This document shows positions 8,407 through 15,356 of a DNA stretch of 53,470 bases, one piece after another (within the stretch, counting starts at the first letter, position 1; every line of letters begins with the position of its first letter). Where the stretch lies: contig NZ_JABURL010000124.1 of NCBI RefSeq assembly GCF_014762705.1, forward strand, positions 1 to 53,470, given 5' to 3'. Both the position numbers and the translations under genes were made by a program. The DNA is from Cyclobacterium sp. (GTDB lineage Bacteria > Bacteroidota > Bacteroidia > Cytophagales > Cyclobacteriaceae). The notes below the pieces were generated by a model that ran no database searches, was not told where the DNA came from, and was given only the letters and a program-made list of their open reading frames with translations.

Positions 8407-8649
8407 TCATCCAAGGTCCAGTTTCAAACCCTCCATTTCCAATTCTTTGATATGCATACCGGCCAGAATCAAGTCATCTCCTTCAATGGCTTGCAGGATT
8501 TTTTTTATCAGCTCAATAAGCTTTTTACCTTTTTCCAATCTTTCGAAAGGAAAGGGATCCAGGTTTTGATCTATTAACTGGTTGATTTTCTTGTCTATCT
8601 GCATTTGCCTGTTTTTCAATTGCATTACAATCAAGGAGATATCCGTCAT
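8407..8649 (-). CDS. small predicted coiled-coil protein
   Basis: An 80-residue acidic and leucine-rich protein (MTDISLIVMQLKNRQMQIDKKINQLI...) that should be almost wholly alpha-helical with two amphipathic helices, broken at NLDPFPFE. No transmembrane segment or known motif. It is convergent with the small membrane protein gene at 8106 and divergent from the HTH gene at 9024. Codon use looks natural and the spacing is compact, supporting a real gene of unknown role in the accessory block. Confidence 0.5.
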   Translation of the reverse strand: MTDISLIVMQLKNRQMQIDKKINQLIDQNLDPFPFERLEKGKKLIELIKKILQAIEGDDLILAGMHIKELEMEGLKLDLG

Positions 8650-9023
8650 TGTTTATTATATTAACATTTAGTAGTTAATAATTTAAACAAAATCTCATAA
8701 CCATATCAATTAAAAAAAGAAATTATTCATCCACAAAAAACAGTCCTTTATCCTTTTTTAAATTTCTATGTTTTCAATTTTTAATAATTTCACCATTTAA
8801 ATAATAAATGTTTGGTCCCCTAGTTTTTGGAACAACTCTTTGTTTGACCTCATTTTTATGATTTACTCCCCCAATCCAAAACTCAACCCTAAATTTTTTT
8901 CCCTTCAAAACCGTCCAATCCCGACTGTTATGAGGGTTTATGAAAAGTTGGGGTACTACCCCAGCTACCTACCCCTGCTCACTTGTGACCATATTCGAAC
9001 CACAAACCAAACAACAATCGGAT
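8650..9023. other. AT-rich divergent spacer upstream of the HTH gene
   Basis: About 370 bases between two divergent genes. Very AT-rich in its first half. Open frames here have no natural composition. It presumably contains the promoters for both neighbours, but no clear TTG/TAnnTTTG pair was identified. Confidence 0.4.
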
Positions 9024-9305
9024 ATGAACGACATGATCTTTTCCCCCATTGACAAAAGGCAGCTTATCCATGAGATTGCCGAAGAAGTGGCATCCAGAAT
9101 AATCCCCCAATTACAACCACCAGCCCAGGAAGACGAACTGATACAGATTCCCGAAGCCATGAGGCTACTGGGACGTTCCCGCACCACCATCAACAACTGG
9201 CGCAGGGAAGGTTTTCTGAAAGAACAGGTGATCAACACCCGGGTATATTTCAAAAAGTCGGATATACTCAATGCCGGCCACCAGAAAAACGGCCGGAAAA
9301 AATAA
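9024..9305 (+). CDS. helix-turn-helix (MerR/excisionase-like) DNA-binding protein
   Basis: A 93-residue protein. Residues 1-35 are a helical lead (IHEIAEEVASRIIPQLQ), then a winged-helix HTH of the HTH_17/excisionase type: LIQIPEAMRLLGRSRTTINNWRREGFLKEQVINTRVYFKKSDILN. The RTTINNWRREG recognition helix and the VYFKKSDI wing are typical. Such proteins sit before the replication genes in Bacteroidota integrated elements and act as regulators or recombination-directionality factors. The start at 9024 is chosen because the upstream extension to 8940 has unnatural composition. It lies 61 bases before the VapE gene, with a hairpin between. Confidence 0.8.
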   Translation: MNDMIFSPIDKRQLIHEIAEEVASRIIPQLQPPAQEDELIQIPEAMRLLGRSRTTINNWRREGFLKEQVINTRVYFKKSDILNAGHQKNGRKK

Positions 9306-9307
9306 AA

Positions 9308-9327
9308 GCGGATCATGCCCGATCCGC
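9308..9327 (+). terminator. hairpin between the HTH gene and the VapE gene
   Basis: Perfect 7-bp stem GCGGATC / GATCCGC with a 6-base loop, three bases after the HTH stop codon. The T-run is weak (CTTCTAT), so it may be an attenuator or mRNA-processing element rather than a full terminator. Confidence 0.45.
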
Positions 9328-9366
9328 CTTCTATAATTTCATGTAGGAAATGGTATCCTTCTTTGA

Positions 9367-10626
9367 ATGAGTCAAATATACCATTTCTGTATGGATTTAC
9401 CAACCCAAACCTACAGAAAAATGGACGAGGAAAACCCTATCAGGAAGATAGATGAGAAATCTTCCAGCCCCACCATCCGGATGATCAAATTCCTGATGTC
9501 AAAATATGACTTTAAGAACAACCTGGTTCTCAATGAAGTCTTTGCAAGAGAAAAAGAAGGAAACAGCTACAGCCCGGTCAATCCCAATACCCTTTACATA
9601 GAATGCCGACAGGCCGGATACCGCACCTCAGTAGGTGAAATCAACACCTTCCTGTGTTCGGACTTTATTCCCAAAATCAACCCTTTTGTCGAATATTTTA
9701 ATTATGTCCAGGGCAATTGGAATGAGACCTTACATGGGGATTATATCCAGCAGTTTACTTCCTACCTCCAGGTTCAGGGCCAGGAACGCTTCGAGGTACA
9801 GTTCAAAAAATGGCTGGTACGCTGTGTGGCATGTTGCCTTAGGGATGACTTCTTCAATAAGCAGGCCCTGATCTTTGTGCAGGAGCAACAGAACAGCGGC
9901 AAGACTACCCTCACCCGCTTCCTGATCCCGGATCACTTGATGGCCTACCATGCGGAAAATATTTCCGTGGACAAGGACAGCCTGATTGCCTTAAGTCAAA
10001 ATTTCGGGGTGATCCAGGATGAACTTTCCACGCTTTCCAGAACTGAAATCAACGCGCAGAAAACCCTGATGAGCAAATCACATGTCAAGGTCAGGCACCC
10101 CTATGACAAAAAGCCCAAAATGGAACCCAGAAGGGCATCCATATGGGGATCCACCAACAAGGCAGAGTTCCTGACCGATGTGACAGGCAGTGTACGCTGG
10201 CTCTGCTTTACGGTAAGAGAGATCAACTGGGACTATAAAAAGGACATCGATATCGACAAGGTATGGGCGCAGGCTTATCAGCTCTACCTGTCAGATTTCA
10301 AATACGAGATGACAGCAAAGGAAATCTTTGAGAATGAAATCATGAACAACGAATACAAAACCATTTCCCCTGAAGTGGAGCTGATTCAGAAGTTCTATTC
10401 CCCGGGTACCAAGGAGGACCATGACAAATTCATGACCGCCACGGAAATCTGCCATCAATTGACCTTGAACCTATCCGGAAATCTAAGGATCAGTCCGGTA
10501 GAAATCGGAAAGGCACTCAAACTGTTGGGTCATATTCAGACCCAGATCCGAAGAAGCGACAACCAAACCTTCCCGGAAAAGGGATATTACATTAAGCACA
10601 ATCAACCTACTACTTACTACAAATAG
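9367..10626 (+). CDS. VapE-family replicative helicase/ATPase
   Basis: A 419-residue protein of the virulence-associated E family (SF3-like P-loop ATPase of mobile elements). The Walker A motif is EQQNSGKTTLTRFL (about residues 173-186), followed by an acidic motif GVIQDELSTLSR and the family signature RRASIWGSTNKAEFLTDVTGSVRWLCF. The C-terminal 90 residues look like a winged-helix region (EICHQLTLNLSGNLRISPVEIGKALKLLG). The start may be the ATG at 9367 or the one at 9421 (MDEENPIRK). Together with the downstream primase it forms a helicase-primase pair like those of phage satellites and small integrated elements. Seven TGTAGTA motifs begin at its 3' end. Confidence 0.88.
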   Translation: MSQIYHFCMDLPTQTYRKMDEENPIRKIDEKSSSPTIRMIKFLMSKYDFKNNLVLNEVFAREKEGNSYSPVNPNTLYIECRQAGYRTSVGEINTFLCSDFIPKINPFVEYFNYVQGNWNETLHGDYIQQFTSYLQVQGQERFEVQFKKWLVRCVACCLRDDFFNKQALIFVQEQQNSGKTTLTRFLIPDHLMAYHAENISVDKDSLIALSQNFGVIQDELSTLSRTEINAQKTLMSKSHVKVRHPYDKKPKMEPRRASIWGSTNKAEFLTDVTGSVRWLCFTVREINWDYKKDIDIDKVWAQAYQLYLSDFKYEMTAKEIFENEIMNNEYKTISPEVELIQKFYSPGTKEDHDKFMTATEICHQLTLNLSGNLRISPVEIGKALKLLGHIQTQIRRSDNQTFPEKGYYIKHNQPTTYYK

Positions 10627-10801
10627 CATTTAAACATTTGATAATCAATCAAATATAGTGTAGTAAGATAAAATAAATCAAGTTACTACACCCTACTACA
10701 AAAGGGATTTTGTAGTAAGATGCTTTTTGGTTTGTAATGGCCATAAATATCTGAATATCAATTAATAAATAGTGAAATGTAGTAAGGTAGTAGGTGTAGT
10801 A
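10615..10801. repeat. cluster of seven TGTAGTA motifs, iteron-like, candidate replication origin
   Basis: TGTAGTA occurs at 10659, 10711, 10779 and 10795 on the plus strand, and its complement TACTACA at 10615, 10684 and 10694; a near copy GGTAGTA is at 10787. Four of them extend to TGTAGTAAG or TGTAGTAGG. All lie in the spacer (10627-10833) between the helicase and primase genes, except the first, which overlaps the end of the helicase gene. The spacer is otherwise AT-rich. Repeats of this size and density next to replication genes are typical of origins bound by an initiator. Confidence 0.6.
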
Positions 10802-10833
10802 GGTGGTCTTTTAAAATATTTAAAAATTTTACC

Positions 10834-11709
10834 ATGAATGCCAAAGAAGCCAACAAAATATCCATAGTGACCTATTTGGATCAAATTGGAATCAGACCAA
10901 GCAAAGTAAAAGCAGGTTACTGTTTTTACCTTTCTCCCTACCGGGAGGAAAAGACCCCTTCTTTTAAAGTTCACCCTGTCAAAAACCTCTGGGTGGATTT
11001 CGGAGATGGCAATGCAGGTGGTACCCTGATTGACCTGGTACTGAAAATGAACCCGGGCTATACCATTTCGGATGCCATCCAGGAAATTGCCACGATAAGC
11101 GGATCCTCTTTTTTTCTTCACCCGCCAATTCTTTCCAGGGTGAAGCCTTCTGAAAAGGAAGCACCTGGAATTACCATCATCAAAACCAAATCACTTGGAA
11201 ACAACGGGGCGATTACGGACTACCTTAACTACAGGCGCATATCATTGGAGACTGCGAGTGAGTTCTGCCGAGAGGTATATTACAAAATCGGAGACAAAAG
11301 GTATTTCGGGCTGGGCAACCCAAATGAAAATGGCTGGTCCATCCGGAATAAGTACTGGAAGGGCTGCACTGCCCAGGGGGTTTCCCATTACCGGAACAAT
11401 GCTGCCGAGCTCTGCTTGTTTGAAGGAATATTCGACCTGATGAGCTATGTGGAAATGAGAAAGGCTGACCGGTACCGATTGGATTTTTTGGTACTTAACT
11501 CCCTGGCCAATTTAAAAAAGGCCCTGCATGAAATCCAAAAATACAGGCAGGTAAACCTATTCCTGGATAGGGACAAGGCAGGAAGAGCAGCAACGGAGGA
11601 ATTAAAGCATTCCCTTACCGAATCCATTGATGAGTCAAAAGTTTTTCATCCGTATAAAGATTTGAATGAGTATTGGATGAACAAAGAAAACCTGGGGGTA
11701 AAAAGGTAA
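10834..11709 (+). CDS. CHC2/Toprim-type primase of a mobile element
   Basis: A 291-residue primase. The N-terminal region matches the DnaG zinc-binding domain in YLSPYREEKTPSFKVHP and NLWVDFGDGNAGGTLIDLVL, but the zinc-ligand cysteine and histidine positions are changed (CPFH becomes SPYR), as is usual in short mobile-element primases. The Toprim domain is visible as LCLFEGIFDLMSY (about residues 193-205) and NLFLDRDKAGRAATEEL (about 240-256), with the catalytic Glu and the DxD-like pair. It should lay RNA primers at the element's origin. It follows the VapE gene after a 207-base spacer holding the iteron-like repeats. Confidence 0.87.
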   Translation: MNAKEANKISIVTYLDQIGIRPSKVKAGYCFYLSPYREEKTPSFKVHPVKNLWVDFGDGNAGGTLIDLVLKMNPGYTISDAIQEIATISGSSFFLHPPILSRVKPSEKEAPGITIIKTKSLGNNGAITDYLNYRRISLETASEFCREVYYKIGDKRYFGLGNPNENGWSIRNKYWKGCTAQGVSHYRNNAAELCLFEGIFDLMSYVEMRKADRYRLDFLVLNSLANLKKALHEIQKYRQVNLFLDRDKAGRAATEELKHSLTESIDESKVFHPYKDLNEYWMNKENLGVKR

Positions 11710-11900
11710 AGGTCAACTTAGGCCATCCGGAAAAAAAATAGTTTCTGAGTAGACGCTATCTTTTTTCCGAGGACCATTCCTTTATTGGTATTGGAATGGG
11801 CAATGCCAAAACCCTGCCTCATAAAAAATATATTTGATTATTTATATATTTAGTTAAAAATACAAATAGCTAAACCAAGGTTTAATAAAATATAACCCGT

Positions 11901-12128
11901 ATGAGTTTAATTGGGAAAGTATTATTGGTTTCAATTATAAGCACCATTGCCGTTTACGGGTCTTTGGGCGCTTCTAATCCCTGGCCAGGCTTTATTGTTG
12001 CGTGGTCAGCCTGGGGATTGTTTATGTGGTCAATTATGCGGAAAGGCGAGAGCCGGAAACAACGCCGGATTGAAAGAGAAAAAGAAAGATTGATAGCTGA
12101 TATCCTTAAAAAGATTGACCAACAATAA
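11901..12128 (+). CDS. small membrane protein, paralogue of the gene at 8106
   Basis: A 75-residue protein with two hydrophobic segments (VLLVSIISTIAVYGSLG and GFIVAWSAWGLFMWSIM) split by ASNPWP, then a strongly basic helix (RKQRRIEREKERLIADILKKI). It aligns over its whole length with the protein at 8106. The region between the primase stop (11709) and this start has a CCATTCC/GGAATGG hairpin at 11774-11798 and otherwise AT-rich spacer. It is the last gene of the accessory block before the IS at 12298. Function unknown. Confidence 0.65.
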   Translation: MSLIGKVLLVSIISTIAVYGSLGASNPWPGFIVAWSAWGLFMWSIMRKGESRKQRRIEREKERLIADILKKIDQQ

Positions 12129-12297
12129 GAGGCCCATCTAAGCAAATGCATCCCGAATATAAATGCGAAAGAAGCCGTTGAACTCCAAACGAAAAATCCT
12201 CGGAAATAGTAGGGGATTTTGAGGGGTGAACGAATTCTTTCCGGAGAATAAAAGACAGGTGAAGGCAGCTCATTATTTTAAAATGGAGCAATATTTA

Positions 12298-13937
12298 GGG
12301 TCTGCTGAAAAACTCAAAAGACACCAGTTCTTATAACCAGCCCAGAAAGCTCTCTGGGCTGGTTTTGTGTTTTTAGGTTTTCCAGAATCTTGATTATGGT
12401 GTTTTTGATGGAGTATTTCAACTCCCTCCATGCTGAAAAACTCAGGCATGGGAGTGCCATCCCGGCCAATTTGACCAGGTTGAGCACTAGGATGATGGAG
12501 GCGATCCACGATTGGCTGGTGTTTTTGAGCCTTGCCCTGATCCGGTTCATACCGTATCCGTTTTTAGCCTGACCAAACTTGCCCTCTATTGGATTCCTTT
12601 CCCCAGGTCTTACGTGGTTTTCCACTGCCTTAGCCGAAGGCCTTCCCAAGGGCTTGGCCGCCAGTTTGATATTCTTTTCCTTCAGCCATTTCCGGTTTTC
12701 TCTGCTGCAATACAGTTTGTCCGCCAGAACCTTTGCGGGATAAAACCCAAACCGGCTCCGGTACTCTTCTACATAATCCTTGAGATGGCTACCTTCATTG
12801 AAGGCATCCCAGGACAGTGTGTCCAGAAACGCAAAACCGTCTACCATACTCATATGTATCTTGGCACCGAACTCGGTCTTTGCTCTTGCTTTCCCACGTA
12901 CTATTGGCCTGACATGGGGTTCGTGGATGCTTACGATGCGGTCGTCCACCTGATGGCTGCGGCTCACCCACATCTTGAGCTGCTGTTCATATACAGTCTG
13001 AATGATCCAGTATTTGCGCTGTAACTTATGGTTCAGGGGGAAAACCTCAAAACCGTCCAGCATTTTTTCAATCGTCCCGAAGTTTCTTCTCAGGTATTGA
13101 AGTTGGGATCTGATGCCTTTGCGGATTACTTTTTTTGAGGGGTTTTTGTTCTGTGCCACCTTCAGATAGTTTTTTCGCGCTATTTCCCGGTAGGTCCGGG
13201 GCTTCTTTCCTGAGCGGTCTGCCGCGTGAAGCTCATCGATGATTTCCTCTGTGATCTCCCGGGATTTGTTGAGCAGTCCCAGATCAGTGGGATAGGCGAT
13301 GTCCTGTGGACAGACACTAGCGTCGTAGATTACCTCCCCTTTGTTTCCATCTGTTCCCGGGGGGGGGCTCATCATCGTCTTTACGGCTTTTGTCCTTTTT
13401 TACAGCCGTTCTTTCCAGTGAAAATCCATGGATTCTTTGGTTCATCTCCGCAATCAGCTTCTGACCCAGCCGCTTTCTGATATCCACGAAAAGCGAAGCA
13501 TCGAAAGGAGGTTGTTTGTTATAGGAACTGTACCCGAGAAAGTACTGAAGGTACATGTTTTCAGTAATCTGGGCGACGGTTTCCCGATCATCCAGATTGA
13601 GCATATGTTTGATGATCACTGCCCCGATCAGGACTCTGGGGTTCAGAGAGGGTCTTCCGGTTGCTTTCGGGGGGTTACGTTTATTAAAGAGGTTGACCAG
13701 GTCGTCCCAGGGTATCTGGTTACTGAGCACCACCCAGCGGTTGGATGGGTCAAGTTGATTGTAAAAAGGGGTTTCAAATCCTAAAAAGGATAGCTGGTTT
13801 GGGCTGGTATATTCGCTGCGTGGTGCACGCCTTTTGGTGGTCTTTCGCATAGTTCCTTGCACTTGTTCAACCTTAAATTGTGAAAAAAACCGCTAAATAC
13901 CTCTAAATAGTCACTTTTTTATTTTCTAAGCAGACCC
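12298..13937 (-). mobile_element. IS5/IS1182-type insertion sequence
   Basis: A 1640-base element with terminal inverted repeats: left GGGTCTGCTgAaAAA from 12298, right end complement GGGTCTGCTtAgAAAA ending at 13937. The 6-bp sequence TATTTA is present directly outside both ends (12292-12297 and 13938-13943) as a probable target duplication. It carries one transposase gene in two frames. Confidence 0.8.
12314..13862 (-). pseudogene. IS5/IS1182-family transposase, split by a frameshift at a C9 tract
   Basis: Two overlapping frames make one transposase of about 500 residues. The first (13862 down to about 13370) has the N-terminal domain (QLDPSNRWVVLSNQIPWDDLV, GRPSLNPRVLIGAVIIKHML, LQYFLGYSSY). 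The second (13375 to 12314) has the catalytic part: VIYDASVCPQDIAYPTDLGLLN with the first Asp, FLDTLSWDAFNEGSHL, and a C-terminal GERNPIEGKFGQAKNGYGMNRIRARL with the Glu. They join at nine consecutive C on the coding strand (13359-13367), and a shift of +1 restores the frame. Everything else is intact, so slippage on the homopolymer could still yield active enzyme; otherwise it is a recent inactivation. Confidence 0.8.
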
Positions 13938-13948
13938 TATTTAAAAAT

Positions 13949-13980
13949 ATCATTATATAAAAACATCTTTATATAATGAT
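13949..13980. repeat. perfect 13-bp inverted repeat beside the IS
   Basis: ATCATTATATAAA (13949-13961) and TTTATATAATGAT (13968-13980) with a 6-base loop AACATC. It lies 12 bases outside the right end of the IS. It has no T-run; it may be an operator or recombination site of the pre-IS sequence. Confidence 0.5.
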
Positions 13981-14167
13981 GTAAATAAATCCATAGTTCA
14001 AAAAAGCCCTGACAGAACCGGATGGAACCTGGATGTCCAACTAAAAGGAAGTATTTGGGGTAGGGGAGAAAGATTAGGAATAGACATGGAAATTTTTTTG
14101 GGTGAGGCCATAACCAGGGAAAGCATGAATCCCATACTTTTTTAATCACAATTTGTACAGTTAAATA

Positions 14168-14626
14168 CTAGCTATACAATTTCCCTGAAGTCGATTGTCC
14201 TGGGAGTAACTCCTGGGAACCAAACGTACCCGTTGAGGCATACGAAATCTTAGGTGCCATAAGGATGCTTGGAAAACATCGCATGTTGTAATGCAGCTCA
14301 TCGTAGGAAGTGTTCATGCACAGCCTTACCTGGCCCAATGCGAATATCTCCCAGAGGCTCATCCCCTTACGGCCGGTGGCCTTCCTGCCCTGGGTGATCT
14401 TTTCCGACAGCACGGCAAATACCTGTTCATTCCACTTCGGGGTGATATAAATGTACTGCAGGGCGGCCATGTGGCTGCGTGTTTTGGTGGGGATCTTCAC
14501 TTCTTCTACCGGGGTACATCCAAGGGTAAGCTGGGCTTCGAATCGTGGGCGCATATTTGCTGACAGGGAATTTGTTTGGTCTGAATCTAAAAATATGGAT
14601 CGCTTTAATTGCCCTAATTTAGCCAT
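14168..14626 (-). pseudogene. N-terminal fragment of a transposase (ISNCY-like)
   Basis: A 152-residue frame. The first 115 residues (MRPRFEAQLTLGCTPVEEVKIPTKTRSHMAAL, YITPKWNEQVFAVLSEKI, GRKGMSLWEIFALGQVRLCMNTSYDELHYNMR) look like the start of a transposase of about 450 residues of the kind grouped under ISNCY in Bacteroidota. After YDELHYNMR the family pattern stops and an unrelated tail follows to the stop, so an internal deletion has removed the catalytic part. Not functional. Confidence 0.6.
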
Positions 14627-14640
14627 TTTTAGGTTTTATA

Positions 14641-15040
14641 TATAATTTTCCCCCTGCGGATTCAACATAAAATACACTTCAAAATCAGCCATGGAATTAC
14701 AATATCCGTTTTTCCCCCGTTTTCTTACAGGCAATAATTATATCCATTCTGGATTTTCCATCATTTCCAGCCTTTCTTTTATTTCTGGATCACTTCTGAA
14801 GTAGTTTTTGACCCGTAAACAAGCAAATACCCATACTTGGGATGGTTCTCATCTTCCATAAAAAATTTTATCTGTTGATTACCGGAAGGAAGGGTTTTGC
14901 TGACGATTCTTTTAATATCTTTTTTTCATGCTCAATTATTTCATACCTAAAATCTACAACAATAAATTGCTGTTAAAATAAACAATCGGAAAATAGTTTG
15001 AAGATGGAAAAAGGAATACACCCATAAAGGACATGATGGC
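14641..15040 (-). other. decayed intergenic region with a possible frameshifted gene remnant
   Basis: No intact gene. On the minus strand between about 14925 and 14738, two adjacent frames read natural-looking protein (MEDENHPKYGYLLVYGSK in one, SDPEIKERLEMMENPEWI then stop in the next), which suggests the 3' end of one lost gene with a frameshift. No family recognised. Confidence 0.35.
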
Positions 15041-15085
15041 AAAAAAGCCAAAGCCCTTCTATATTAAATATAGAGGGGCTTTGGC
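15041..15085 (-). terminator. terminator of efflux operon 1
   Basis: Stem GCCAAAGCCC...GGGGCTTTGGC with an additional CTATATT/AATATAG inner stem; on the minus strand it is followed by T6. It lies 21 bases beyond the stop of the last operon gene. Confidence 0.85.
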
Positions 15086-15105
15086 GATTTTGCTGGCATA
15101 AAACT

Positions 15106-15351
15106 TTAAGACATGCTTGATTTACTTAACATATATTTGAATACATCATTAGGGTTTTGAAGAAGATCCACTTCATCTTGATTTAGGGAGAGAGAGAGGG
15201 CTTCCTCCACATCAAAGATCAACCCTCCTACAAACTCCTTATCAAAATTCAAATCTTTTTCAAATAGAGCTTCCCTCACTTTTGAAGGTTCTTCAATGCC
15301 ATATCTTTTGAAAACCTTCACAATCGATTTTATTTTAGAATAATCTTTCAT
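15106..15351 (-). CDS. ACP-like small protein lacking the phosphopantetheine serine
   Basis: An 81-residue, four-helix-type protein. IKSIVKVFKRYGIEEPSKV, LFEKDLNFDKEFVGGLIFDVEEALSLSLNQDEVDLL and NPNDVFKYM line up with acyl carrier protein helices I to IV, including the acidic helix II-III face and the ending .V.DV..Y(I/M). Where ACPs have DSL with the prosthetic-group serine, this protein has DKE, so it cannot be charged by a 4'-phosphopantetheinyl transferase. It begins five bases after the RND pump gene and is the last gene before the operon terminator, so it is co-expressed with the pump. The assignment to the ACP fold is inference from pattern; the role (adaptor to lipid metabolism or pump regulator) is unknown. 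Confidence 0.5.
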   Translation of the reverse strand: MKDYSKIKSIVKVFKRYGIEEPSKVREALFEKDLNFDKEFVGGLIFDVEEALSLSLNQDEVDLLQNPNDVFKYMLSKSSMS

Positions 15352-15356
15352 AATAT

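Noticed and set aside
7601-15100. A second attachment site (repeat of the tRNA-Ser 3' end) that would bound the accessory block
   Set aside because: Scanned by eye for the T-arm plus acceptor sequence down to 15 kb and none was found; a computed search could overturn this.
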